A DNA stretch of 40,481 nucleotides from NCBI GenBank assembly GCA_002421985.1, contig DISF01000004.1, positions 1 through 40,481 of the forward strand, written 5' to 3'. The first letter of the stretch is position 1, and each line of letters starts with the position of its first letter. This document shows, one piece after another, positions 22,563 to 31,300 of the stretch. The position numbers and the translations under genes are program-made. The notes below the pieces were generated by a model. It saw only the letters and a list, made by a program, of their open reading frames with translations. It was not told the origin of the DNA and did not search any database. The stretch is from Roseovarius sp. UBA6217. Its GTDB lineage: Bacteria > Pseudomonadota > Alphaproteobacteria > Rhodobacterales > Rhodobacteraceae.

Positions 22563-22669
22563 TTAGAGCGCGTCGCGTTCATTTGCATTCACGCGACCCA
22601 CTCTAACCTTCTGTGGTCGCATGTTTTTCTGCGCAAAACCGGTTCCCACTTTTGCGCAACATGCTCTAA
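22563..22669. repeat. Interspersed palindromic repeat with two stem-loops
   Basis: The first stem-loop pairs TTAGAG plus GTCGCGT (22563-22568 and 22572-22578) with ACGCGAC plus CTCTAA (22591-22597 and 22601-22606). The second pairs GCATG plus GCGCAAAA (22619-22623 and 22631-22638) with TTTTGCGC plus CATGC (22650-22657 and 22660-22664) and contains AAACCGGTTCCCAC. This is the arrangement and much of the sequence of a palindromic element I know from rhizobial and other alphaproteobacterial genomes. Its right end contains the stop codon of the small membrane protein gene. Confidence 0.75.
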
Positions 22670-22809
22670 CGCCAGAACGCAAGATATTCGATCAAATCCA
22701 TGAGCTTGCGCGCAACAAAAAGAACGCCCGACGCATCATTTTGCAGCAGGTCAAAGGCCAGCGCCCCGGCGACCAGAAGCCCCAGAACGATGGCAATGCG
22801 GTTGGTCAT
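22666..22809 (-). CDS. Small membrane protein (47 residues)
   Basis: I know no function for this protein. The 47-residue product starts MTNRIAIVLGLLVAGALAFD, a single membrane helix (about 4-20), followed by an amphipathic part with VARKLMDLIEYLAFW at the C-terminus. GAGGGG precedes the ATG at 22809. It lies 72 bases downstream of gap on the same strand and upstream of the GAPDH relic, that is, between two gap copies; I recall similar small genes between paired gap genes in Rhodobacteraceae. Its TAG stop is formed by the edge of the palindromic repeat, so the original C-terminus may have been altered. Confidence 0.65.
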   Translation of the reverse strand: MTNRIAIVLGLLVAGALAFDLLQNDASGVLFVARKLMDLIEYLAFWR

Positions 22810-22881
22810 AGGGCAGCCCCTCACCAAAAAGATTCCGCCGGGCATACCCGGCGGGACCATATCGCGCAAGCGATGCAGGGA

Positions 22882-23883
22882 TTACTGCAAGCGGCCCATC
22901 GCCACGGCCACATCGGCCATGCGGCACGAAAAGCCCCATTCGTTGTCATACCATGCCAGCACCCGCACCAGCCGCTTGCCAATCACCTTGGTCTGGTCGG
23001 GGGCAAAGATCGAGCTTTCCTCGGTATGGTTGAAATCGACCGAGACCTTCGGTTCGGGATCATAGCCAAGGATGCCCTTCATCGGGCCTGCGGCGGCCTC
23101 GGCCACCACGGCGTTGACATCCGCCCCGGTCACGTCGCGCTGCGCCACAAAGGTGAGATCCACCGCCGAGACATTGGGCGTGGGCACCCGGATGGCCGAG
23201 CCGTCAAGGCGGCCTGCCAGTTCCGGCAGAACCTCGCCCAGCGCCTTGGCCGCGCCGGTGGAGGTGGGGATCATCGACATGGCGGCAGCGCGGGCGCGAT
23301 ACAGATCCTTGTGGCGGCGGTCATGGGTGGGCTGATCGCCGGTATAGGCGTGGATCGTGGTCATGATCCCCGATTCAATGCCGATGGCGTCATTGAGCAC
23401 CTTGGCCAAAGGCGCGAGGCAATTGGTGGTGCACGACCCGTTCGAGATCATCCGCTCACCGGGCTGCAACGTCTCGTGGTTGACGCCGTAAACCACCGTG
23501 CGATCCACGTTCTTGCCCGGTGCCGAGAGCAGCACCTTGCGCGCGCCGCGCTCCAGATGGGCCTTGGCGGTCAGCCCGTCGTTGAACTTGCCGGTGCATT
23601 CCATCACCACATCCACGCCCTCCCAGTCGAGCGCGGTCATGTCATAGGTGGAAAACATCTCGATCGGGCCACGGCCCAGATCCATCGTGTTGCCCTCGAT
23701 GGTGATCGGGTGGGCAAAGCGGCCATGCACGCTGTCATAGCGCATCAGATGCGCCGCCGTCTCAAGCGGGCCGGTGGCGTTGACCTTCACCACCTTGATG
23801 TCGTCGCGCAGGCTCTCGGAGATATGCGCCAGCGTGGCGCGGCCGATGCGCCCGAAACCGTTGATGCCGACGGTGATGGTCAT
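22882..23883 (-). CDS. gap: Glyceraldehyde-3-phosphate dehydrogenase, type I
   Basis: This central glycolytic enzyme converts glyceraldehyde-3-phosphate, NAD and phosphate to 1,3-bisphosphoglycerate. The 333-residue product has the NAD-binding start INGFGRIGRAT (7-17). The catalytic Cys151 lies in SNGSCTTNCLAP, HAYTGDQPTHDRRHKDLYRA follows, and the end is WYDNEWGFSCRM. The sequence is complete, in contrast to the relic about 400 bases downstream. AGGAG precedes the ATG. The upstream region carries palindromic sites of LacI type. The product feeds the pgk enzyme encoded at 36056. Confidence 0.97.
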   Translation of the reverse strand: MTITVGINGFGRIGRATLAHISESLRDDIKVVKVNATGPLETAAHLMRYDSVHGRFAHPITIEGNTMDLGRGPIEMFSTYDMTALDWEGVDVVMECTGKFNDGLTAKAHLERGARKVLLSAPGKNVDRTVVYGVNHETLQPGERMISNGSCTTNCLAPLAKVLNDAIGIESGIMTTIHAYTGDQPTHDRRHKDLYRARAAAMSMIPTSTGAAKALGEVLPELAGRLDGSAIRVPTPNVSAVDLTFVAQRDVTGADVNAVVAEAAAGPMKGILGYDPEPKVSVDFNHTEESSIFAPDQTKVIGKRLVRVLAWYDNEWGFSCRMADVAVAMGRLQ

Positions 23884-23977
23884 GGGGGTCTCCTGATCCG
23901 GGATTTGCGGGCGGTATAAACGCAGGCTGTGCGCGCGAAAACCCGGAAAATGCGGATTTTTTCACGCCAAGTCAGTC

Positions 23978-24004
23978 TGTTAGCGATAACTGTTAGCGCA
24001 AATG
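23978..24004. promoter_or_regulatory. Two tandem LacI-type operator candidates before gap
   Basis: TGTTAGCGATAACT (23978-23991) is a near-perfect palindrome around CG. TGTTAGCGCAAATG (23991-24004) repeats its left half 13 bases on, and GGCGCTAAC follows at 24024-24032. Palindromes of the form TGTTAGCGCTAACA suit LacI-family regulators of central carbon metabolism, such as CceR of Rhodobacter; assignment to that protein is inference. Confidence 0.5.
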
Positions 24005-24027
24005 CGCACTCATGCGCCGCGGTGGCG

Positions 24028-24729
24028 CTAACGGGCGGCGGCGATCGCGCGGGCCACGAGGGCGGGCACCGCCGGGGCAAGGCCCAGCGGTGCCAGACGC
24101 AGCCCTTCAAACCCCGCCGCATCAAGCCCCTCGGGGAGATCATCGAGCACATGCCCGCGCGCGGCGGCAAAGAATGGCAGGCAAATGCTTTGCGCGCCCA
24201 TGCCGGTGGCGGCCTCGGCCACAAAGGGGGCCTCCTCGACAAAGCCCAGACGTATTTCGGCAAGCGGGATGTGGCGCGCGAGCGCCTCGGCAAAGGCGCG
24301 GGTATCGCGCGCCGAATTGGGGCTGCGGCCCGAGCCATGCGCGGCGATGAAAAGGCGGGTCTCGTCGGGCACCCACCCCGCCTGCGCGATCTCTTCGTCC
24401 AGCAGGGCTGCGGCAAGCGCGGGCAATTCGGGCGATACGCCAAGCGGACGCAGCACCCGCGCCTGCGGGGCCACAGACAAACGCTTGCGCAGGTTCTCGC
24501 CGGTGAACCACCCTTCGGTCATGAAGAGCGGATAGACCACCGGCACCGCCCCTGCCCCGGCAAGCGCACGATCAAGCGCGCCGGGCTGCGCCAGTGTTGC
24601 CGCACCGACATGCCAGCCGGGCAGATGCCCCGCCACCTGCGCGGCAAAGCGGGCAAGCTCTGCCTCGGCCACATCCGGCTCCGAGGGCTGGCCGTGGCTG
24701 ACGATGAGGGCTGTGGGCGTGTCGGGCAT
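24028..24729 (-). CDS. CbiX-like sirohydrochlorin chelatase family protein
   Basis: This 233-residue protein of the class II chelatase family (CbiX/SirB type) inserts cobalt or iron into sirohydrochlorin in cobalamin or siroheme synthesis. It has two similar halves, each with the chelatase histidine: His12 in VSHGQPSEPD and His131 in IAAHGSGRSPNSARDT. PVVYPLFMTEGWF (about 63-75) matches the first half's conserved core. GGAG precedes the ATG at 24729. No cobalamin or siroheme gene is adjacent, so the metal and the pathway stay open. It lies upstream of gap on the same strand, separated by 144 bases with operator sites. Confidence 0.78.
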   Translation of the reverse strand: MPDTPTALIVSHGQPSEPDVAEAELARFAAQVAGHLPGWHVGAATLAQPGALDRALAGAGAVPVVYPLFMTEGWFTGENLRKRLSVAPQARVLRPLGVSPELPALAAALLDEEIAQAGWVPDETRLFIAAHGSGRSPNSARDTRAFAEALARHIPLAEIRLGFVEEAPFVAEAATGMGAQSICLPFFAAARGHVLDDLPEGLDAAGFEGLRLAPLGLAPAVPALVARAIAAAR

Positions 24730-24757
24730 CGGATGGCTCCTGCTGCGGCGTGACGGC

Positions 24758-25096
24758 TCAGCCGTTGGCACACGAAATGCAGCGAGTCACGCCGGGGTCA
24801 AGCGCAAGCCGCGCCTGCGCGATCTCGTCGCCGCAATCCTCGCAATAGCCGAATTCGCCCTCGCGGATGCGCTCGAGCGCCGCACGCAACCTGCGCCGCT
24901 CGACATCGCGGCGCACATGGGTGGCGCGCGCCATCGCCTGCGATTGCAGCGCGTCCTGCCGACTCAGCCGCCCGATCGCCTGCTGGTCAAGCTCCACCGT
25001 GGCCTGCCCCGACCGCCCGAGCGCATCCTCGGCGTCGATCTCGGCAAGCCGCGTCTTGATCTGATCGCGAAAGCGCGCGATGTCGCTGTCCTTCAT
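24758..25096 (-). CDS. DksA/TraR-type zinc-finger protein
   Basis: This 112-residue protein has a helical N-terminal part (about 1-78) and a C-terminal four-cysteine zinc finger, YCEDCG (Cys85, Cys88) and RCISCA (Cys106, Cys109). That is the layout of short DksA/TraR family proteins, which bind the secondary channel of RNA polymerase. It is shorter than DksA (about 150 residues). The coiled-coil tip in DksA carries two aspartates; here a D-A-E-D sequence (residues 21-24) lies early, so function cannot be assumed equal. AAGGGA lies upstream of the ATG. It is upstream of the CbiX-like gene with a 28-base gap, so the two may be cotranscribed. Confidence 0.8.
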   Translation of the reverse strand: MKDSDIARFRDQIKTRLAEIDAEDALGRSGQATVELDQQAIGRLSRQDALQSQAMARATHVRRDVERRRLRAALERIREGEFGYCEDCGDEIAQARLALDPGVTRCISCANG

Positions 25097-25147
25097 TTTT
25101 GTGATCCCTTGCAGACCGTCCTTTGCATTTTACCCACCCCGCCTATC

Positions 25148-25156
25148 TGTTATACT
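25148..25156 (+). promoter_or_regulatory. Extended -10 promoter of cysE
   Basis: TGTTATACT contains TATACT (25151-25156) preceded by TGn, an extended -10 element that needs little -35 sequence. Transcription would start near 25163, about 20 bases before the GTG start of cysE. Confidence 0.5.
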
Positions 25157-25182
25157 GCCCGCTATCCAGAGGAGCACGAGCC

Positions 25183-26013
25183 GTGGCGCATACCAAAACC
25201 AAACTGGCCGAATTGGATCCCGTCTGGGCGCGCATCGCCCGCGAGGCCGAAACCGCCATCGCCAATGAGCCGCTGATGGGCGGCCTCATTCATTCCAGCG
25301 TGCTTCATCACGGCGGGTTCGAGCAGGCGCTGGCCTATCGCATCTCGCTCAAGCTCGCCTCCGCCGAGATGCCCGAGCAGATCCTGCGCGAGATATGCGA
25401 CAAGGCGCTTGGCGCGGATGCCAGCATCGGGCTTGCGGCGCGCGCCGATATCGTGGCGGTCTGCGACCGCGATCCCGCCTGCGACCGGTTCCTTGTGCCG
25501 CTGCTGTTCTTCAAGGGGTATCAGGCGGTTCAGGCCTACCGGATCGCGCATTGGCTGTGGCGCGAGGGGCGGCGCGATCTGGCGCGGTTCTTCCAGATGC
25601 GCTGTTCCGAGGTGTTCGGCGTCGATATCCACCCCGCCGCCCGCATCGGCAAGGGCATCATGATCGACCACGCCCATTCCATCGTCATCGGCGAGACGGC
25701 GGTGGTGGGCGATAACGTGTCGATGCTGCATTCGGTCACGCTTGGCGGCACTGGCAAGGAAGAAGAGGACCGCCACCCCAAGATCGGCGACGGCGTGCTT
25801 ATTGGTGCGGGGGCCAAGGTGCTGGGCAATATCCGCGTCGGCCACTGCTCGCGCATCGCCGCCGGATCGGTGGTGTTGCAGGAGGTGCCGCCCTGCAAGA
25901 CGGTGGCGGGCGTGCCCGCCAAGATCGTCGGCGAGGCGGGCTGCGATCAACCCTCGGTCAGCATGGATCAGCTTCTGGGCGTGCGCGGATCGGAAACCAC
26001 AGAGGCCGAATAG
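25183..26013 (+). CDS. cysE: Serine O-acetyltransferase
   Basis: CysE acetylates L-serine with acetyl-CoA, the first step of cysteine synthesis. The 276-residue product has the helical N-terminal domain (about 10-140) followed by a left-handed beta-helix of hexapeptide repeats. These include AARIGKGIMIDHAHSIVIGE with the catalytic His, VSMLHSVTLGGTGK, and HPKIGDGVLIGAGAKVLGN. The GTG at 25183 is chosen because AGAGGAG lies 8 bases upstream; an in-frame ATG at 25123 would lie upstream of the promoter. The C-terminal tail, where cysteine feedback acts in E. coli, is present. Confidence 0.94.
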   Translation: MAHTKTKLAELDPVWARIAREAETAIANEPLMGGLIHSSVLHHGGFEQALAYRISLKLASAEMPEQILREICDKALGADASIGLAARADIVAVCDRDPACDRFLVPLLFFKGYQAVQAYRIAHWLWREGRRDLARFFQMRCSEVFGVDIHPAARIGKGIMIDHAHSIVIGETAVVGDNVSMLHSVTLGGTGKEEEDRHPKIGDGVLIGAGAKVLGNIRVGHCSRIAAGSVVLQEVPPCKTVAGVPAKIVGEAGCDQPSVSMDQLLGVRGSETTEAE

Positions 26014-26047
26014 CCCGCGCCCGCCGGCACGCATCGCGGGCACTGGA

Positions 26048-26608
26048 TCACGGAATGATGCGGGTGTATTTCATGCCTTCGAGCGACACGCCCGCCATAA
26101 GCCCGGCCTGCCCGAAGATCACCGCCACCACCGGCGAACTCGACGTGGTGGTTTCGGCGCGCAGGTTACCGCCCTGATCGTTGAACGTATACTGGATATC
26201 GCCGCCTGCGGCCCAGCCCGAAGAGCGGCGGAACCGCTCCAGCGCCTCTTGCGTCATGAAAAACAGCACATGGGCGAATTGCTGCGCGCCGAATTGCAGC
26301 CCGACGCTGCCCTTGGTGGCCGAATAGTAATCCACCGTCACGTTGTCGATCCGCAGCGCGCCCCGCCCATAACCGCCACCGACGAAGAACCCGCCCTCGG
26401 TCACCACCGGCATGACCAGAATGCCGCTCGCCTTGTCGGCAAGATCGCGGGTGCCGGGATAGTTTTCATACATATGCGCCAGCGTCGCGTTCACACGCGC
26501 GTCGATCTTTGCCCCGCCAGAGCCGCCCACGCCGTTGCCGCAGGCCGCCAGCACCGGCATACCCGCGAGCGCGCCAAGGGTGAATCCGCGTCTTGTGAGA
26601 ATGGTCAT
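26048..26608 (-). CDS. YSC84/SYLF-domain lipoprotein
   Basis: This 186-residue protein has a signal peptide that combines a twin-arginine-like start (TRRGF, residues 5-9) with a lipobox ending in Cys23 (LAAC). The rest is a SYLF (YSC84-type) lipid-binding domain with ASGILVMPVVTEGGFFVGGG, YYSATKGSVGLQFGAQ and SSPVVAVIFGQAGLMAGVS. The domain binds phospholipids in eukaryotic relatives; in bacteria its role is unknown. The product is probably anchored at the outer face of the inner membrane or at the outer membrane. It converges with cysE and stands alone. Confidence 0.83.
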   Translation of the reverse strand: MTILTRRGFTLGALAGMPVLAACGNGVGGSGGAKIDARVNATLAHMYENYPGTRDLADKASGILVMPVVTEGGFFVGGGYGRGALRIDNVTVDYYSATKGSVGLQFGAQQFAHVLFFMTQEALERFRRSSGWAAGGDIQYTFNDQGGNLRAETTTSSSPVVAVIFGQAGLMAGVSLEGMKYTRIIP

Positions 26609-26738
26609 GCTGTCTGTCCGCCTCGATTGCCTCAGGTCCGCCCGGCCTTGTCGCTGCGCCGGGTCATTGCACGAAGTATAGGCGAGCGGGCCGCCCCTGT
26701 CACCAAGGAACGCGGCGCTGCGCAGGATATTGCCCGGA

Positions 26739-27740
26739 TCAGCGCCCGGCCATCAACCGCGCGGCGGCGGGCGCGAAATAGCTCAGCACCCCGTCGCAGC
26801 CCGCGCGCTTGAAGCAGGCAAGGCTCTCGATCATCGCGCGCTCGCCGTCGATCCAGCCATTGAGCGCCGCTGCGCGGATCATCGCGTATTCCCCCGACAC
26901 CTGATAGGCGAAGGTGGGCACGCCGAATTCCGCCTTCACGCGGGTGCAGATGTCGAGATAGGGCATCCCCGGTTTGACCATCACCATATCCGCCCCCTCG
27001 GCCAGATCGCGCGCCACCATCCGAAGCGCCTCATCGGCATTGGCGGGGTTGATCTGATAGGTCTTCTTGTCGCCCTTGAGCGCCGAGGACGCCCCCACCG
27101 CATCGCGGAACGGCCCGTAAAAGGCCGAGGCATATTTGGCCGAATAGGACATGATCGTCACATCGCTGTGGCCCGCCCCCTCCAGCGCCGCGCGAATGGC
27201 CCCCACGCGCCCGTCCATCATGTCCGAGGGGCCGATGATATCGGCCCCCGCCCCGGCCTGCGCCAGCGCCTGTTTCACCAATGCCTCGACGGTGGCATCG
27301 TTGACGATCTTGCCATCCACCACAAAGCCGTCATGCCCGGTATCCGAATAGGGATCGAGCGCCACATCGGTCATCACAGCAATTCCCGGCACGGCGGCCT
27401 TGATCGCGCGTGTGGCGCGGTTGCTCAGGTTGTCTGGATTCCACGCCTCGGCGCAATCGGCGGTGCGGTGCTCGGGCCCGGTATAGGGAAAGAGGCAGAT
27501 CGCCGGAATCCCCAGATCGGCGGCCTCGCGCGCGGCCTCCACCACCCGGTCGACCGACCGGCGCATCACGCCCGGCATCGAGGTCACCGGCTCCTCCACC
27601 CCCTCGCCATCACGCACGAAAACCGGCCAGATCAGATCGGACGGGGCAAGCCGTGTCTCGGCCACAAGATCGCGGATCGCGGGCGCGGCGCGCAGGCGGC
27701 GCGGACGGCTGAGGGGAAAGGGGGCATGGATCGGGGGCAT
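26739..27740 (-). CDS. hemB: Delta-aminolevulinic acid dehydratase (porphobilinogen synthase)
   Basis: HemB condenses two 5-aminolevulinate molecules to porphobilinogen, for heme, siroheme, cobalamin and bacteriochlorophyll. The 333-residue product has the two active-site lysines, Lys202 in MSYSAKYASAFYGPF and Lys256 in VMVKPGMPYLD. The metal-site region VALDPYSDTGHDG lacks the cysteine triad of zinc enzymes, as in the magnesium-dependent or metal-independent forms of Pseudomonas and Rhodobacter. Length is normal. AGAGAG lies ahead of the ATG. It stands alone, divergent from the membrane protein-mfd pair. Confidence 0.96.
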   Translation of the reverse strand: MPPIHAPFPLSRPRRLRAAPAIRDLVAETRLAPSDLIWPVFVRDGEGVEEPVTSMPGVMRRSVDRVVEAAREAADLGIPAICLFPYTGPEHRTADCAEAWNPDNLSNRATRAIKAAVPGIAVMTDVALDPYSDTGHDGFVVDGKIVNDATVEALVKQALAQAGAGADIIGPSDMMDGRVGAIRAALEGAGHSDVTIMSYSAKYASAFYGPFRDAVGASSALKGDKKTYQINPANADEALRMVARDLAEGADMVMVKPGMPYLDICTRVKAEFGVPTFAYQVSGEYAMIRAAALNGWIDGERAMIESLACFKRAGCDGVLSYFAPAAARLMAGR

Positions 27741-27870
27741 GGCTGGCTCTCTGCGGGGTCGGACGGTCCGGGCATTGCCTCATTTGCATGGAAATTCCGC
27801 CATCTCAAGGGTAGGAATTGCCGCGCGCTGGCGCTAAGAGAGCGGGCGATCCACCGACAGAGGCGCGGCC

Positions 27871-28398
27871 TTGAGCATTCTTGACACTGTTTTCGAGTTG
27901 ATCGACCTGCGCTCCTTCAGCAACCTTTGGTTCTGGATCGCGCTGGCGGTGACATGGTCCACAGCAAGCCACTGGGTGCTTGGCGTGCCATGGGATATGG
28001 CGATGCGCGCGCGGCGCGGCCTTGGCGCGGCGGCAATGGCCGATTTCGAGGACATGGTGCGCATCAATACCGGGCGGCTGCTCTTTGTCGCCGAGCAATC
28101 GGGCACGCTGCTTGCCGGACTCACCACCTTCATCCTCTCGTCGCTGGCGATCCTCGGCTTTGGCTACGGCAACGAATTCTCGCAGGCGCTGTTCCTGCTG
28201 GGCTTTCCTCTGACCGGGGTCGGCATCCTGTCGCTGCGCACCGCACAGCGCATCCGCGCCGAGGCAACGCGCGGCGAGGCGCTCATCGCGCGGCTGGGGC
28301 GGCACCGGCTGGCGGTGCAGGTGATCGGCATGGTCTCGATCTTTGTCACCGCCATGTGGGGCATGTATCGCAACATGGCCGTCGGCCCGTTCGGATGA
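27871..28398 (+). CDS. Four-helix membrane protein coupled to mfd
   Basis: I do not recognise a characterised family in this 175-residue protein. It has four probable membrane helices (about 17-38, 79-98, 105-121 and 148-166) and a basic, Arg-rich loop between helices 3 and 4 (123-145). In related genomes such proteins are sometimes labelled a component of the SufBCD complex, but nothing in this sequence supports that. The start is TTG at 27871, with AGAGG seven bases upstream. Its stop overlaps the mfd start by four bases (ATGA at 28395-28398), so mfd translation probably depends on it. Confidence 0.75.
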   Translation: MSILDTVFELIDLRSFSNLWFWIALAVTWSTASHWVLGVPWDMAMRARRGLGAAAMADFEDMVRINTGRLLFVAEQSGTLLAGLTTFILSSLAILGFGYGNEFSQALFLLGFPLTGVGILSLRTAQRIRAEATRGEALIARLGRHRLAVQVIGMVSIFVTAMWGMYRNMAVGPFG

Positions 28399-31300
28399 CC
28401 GGCATGACCTCTCCCCGTCATATCACCGTGGGCGGCGCGCCCGAGGGTTTCGACGCGCGGCTGGTGCTGGCCGAGGCCGACAAGACCGCCGGCCCCGTCC
28501 TCCATATCGCGCGCGACGACAAGCGCATGGCGGCAATGGCCGAGGCGCTGCGCTTTTTCGCGCCCGACATGCCGGTGATCCGCTTTCCCGCCTGGGATTG
28601 CCTGCCCTATGACCGCATCTCGCCCAATGCCGAGATTTCGGCGGCGCGCATGGCCACGCTGGCGGGGCTGGTCCACGGGATGCCGCAGCGGTTCATCCTG
28701 CTGACCACGCTCAGCGCCGCAACCCAGCGCCTGCCCGCCCGCGAGGTGCTGCGCGAGGCGGCCTTTGCCGCCAGCGTGGGCGAACGCATCGACGAGGCGG
28801 CCTTGCGCGATTTCCTTGTCCGCATGGGTTTTACCCAGGCCCCCACCGTGACCGAGCCGGGCGATTACGCGCTCAGGGGGGGCATCATCGACATCTACCC
28901 GCCGGGCGAGGCGGGGCCGGTGCGGCTCGATCTTTTCGGCGATGTGCTCGACGGGCTGCGCCGGTTCGATCCCGCCACGCAGCGCACCACGCAAAAGCTC
29001 GACCGCGTGGAGCTTGCACCGGTCTCGGAGGTGATCCTTGATGAGGCCGCGATCCGCCGCTTCCGGCAGAATTACCGCATCGCCTTTGGCGCGGGCGTGG
29101 CCGATGATCCGCTCTACGAGGCGGTGAGCGCGGGCCGCAAGCCCGCCGGGGCAGAACACTGGCTGCCGCTTTTTCACGCGCGGATGGAGACGCTGTTCGA
29201 CTATCTGCCAGAGGCAAGCATCACCCTTGACGATCAGTGCGAGCCCGCCCGCGCCGCGCGCTGGGAGGCGGTGGTGGACCAATTCGAGGCGCGCCGCCAC
29301 GCAGCCGGCCAGAAGGCGCGCGGCGAGGCGGTCTATCACCCGGTGCCGCCAGAGGAGCTTTATCTCGACGATGCCGCCTGGCAGGCCGCCACGGGCCCGC
29401 GCCGGATGCTCCATTTCGCGGCGCTGCCGCGCCCCACCGGGCCGGGCGTGATCGACGCGGGCGGGCGCATCGGGCGCAGCTTTGCCCCCGAGCGACAACA
29501 GGAAAACACCAATCTTTTCAGCGCGCTGAAGGATCATATCACCGCCCGTCTCGATGCCGGGCCGGTGCTTGTCGCCTCATTCTCGGAGGGTGCGCGCGAA
29601 CGCATCGAGGGGCTTTTGGCCGATGAGGGGCTGATCGGGGCCGTCTTGGTCCGCGACGCGGGCGGGCTGGGGCGCCACGGGTTGCACCTCGCGGTCTGGC
29701 CGCTGGAACAGGGGTTCACTGCCCCCGGCCTCACCGTCATCTCCGAACAGGATGTGCTGGGCGACCGGCTGGTGCGCGGCGCGCGGCGCAGGCGGCGGGC
29801 CGAGAATTTCCTCAGCGAGGCGCAGGCGCTCTCGCCCGGCGATCTGGTGGTGCATGTCGATCACGGCATCGGCCGCTATCTGGGGCTGGAGGTGGTCACG
29901 GCGGCGGGCGCGGCGCATGAATGCCTTGTTCTGGAATATGCCGAGCAATCAAAGCTTTACCTGCCGGTCGAGAATATCGAACTGCTGTCGCGCTATGGCC
30001 ACGAGGAGGGGCTACTGGACCGCCTTGGCGGCGGTGCCTGGCAGGCGAAGAAGGCGAAACTCAAGGCCCGCATCCGCGAAATGGCCGACCGTCTGATCCG
30101 CGTCGCAGCCGAGCGCGAATTGCGCCGCGCGCCCGTCATCGCCCCCGAACATCACGCATGGGAGGCGTTCGCCGCGCGCTTTCCCTATCAGGAGACCGAG
30201 GACCAGCTTCGCGCCATCGAGGATGTGCTCTCTGATCTGGAACGCGGTCGCCCGATGGACCGGCTGATTTGCGGCGATGTGGGTTTCGGCAAGACCGAGG
30301 TGGCGATGCGCGCGGCCTTTGCGGCGGCCATGGCCGGGCATCAGGTGGCGGTGATCGCCCCCACCACCCTGCTTGCGCGCCAGCATTACCGCGAGTTTGC
30401 CGAGCGGTTCCGGGGCTTTCCGCTGTCGGTTCATGCGCTGTCGCGCTTCGTGTCGGCACGCGACGCCACCCGCACCCGCGCAGCCCTTGCCGAGGGCCGC
30501 GCCGATATCGTGGTGGGCACCCATGCGCTTTTGGCCAAATCGGTCCGGTTCAAGAACCTTGGCCTGCTCATCATCGACGAGGAACAGCGCTTTGGCGTCG
30601 CCCACAAGGAGCGGCTCAAGGAAATGCGCAGCGACATCCACGTGCTGACGCTGACCGCCACGCCCATCCCGCGCACGCTGCAACTGTCGCTTTCGGGGGT
30701 GCGGGATCTGTCGATCATCGGCACGCCCCCCGTCGATCGCCTGTCGATCCGCACCTATGTGTCGGAGTTTGACACCGTCACCGTGCGCGAGGCGCTCTTG
30801 CGCGAGCATTACCGGGGCGGGCAGTCGTTTTTCGTGGTGCCGCGCATCAAGGACTTGCCCGAGATCGAGGATTTCCTGAAAACGCAGGTGCCAGAGGTTT
30901 CTTATGTCGTGGCCCATGGCCAGATGGCGGCGGGCGAGCTCGATCAGCGGATGAACGCCTTTTACGACGGCAAATACGATGTCCTGCTGGCCACGACCAT
31001 TGTTGAGTCGGGCCTCGACATTCCCACCGCCAACACCATGATCATCCACCGCGCCGATATGTTCGGTCTGGCGCAGCTTTACCAGATCCGCGGCCGCGTG
31101 GGCCGCTCCAAGGCGCGCGCCTATGCCTATCTCACGACCAAGCCGCGCGTGCCGCTGACGCCGGGCGCGGAAAAGCGCCTGCGCGTTCTGGGCAGTCTCG
31201 ACACGCTCGGCGCGGGCTTCACGCTGGCCTCACAGGATCTCGACATTCGCGGGGCGGGCAACCTTCTGGGCGAGGAGCAATCCGGCCAGATGCGCGATGT

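Noticed and set aside
27927..28394. Longer mfd reading with 156 extra N-terminal residues
   Set aside because: The extra part is the off-frame translation of the upstream membrane protein gene and has no Mfd similarity; ATG at 28395 gives the normal N-terminus.
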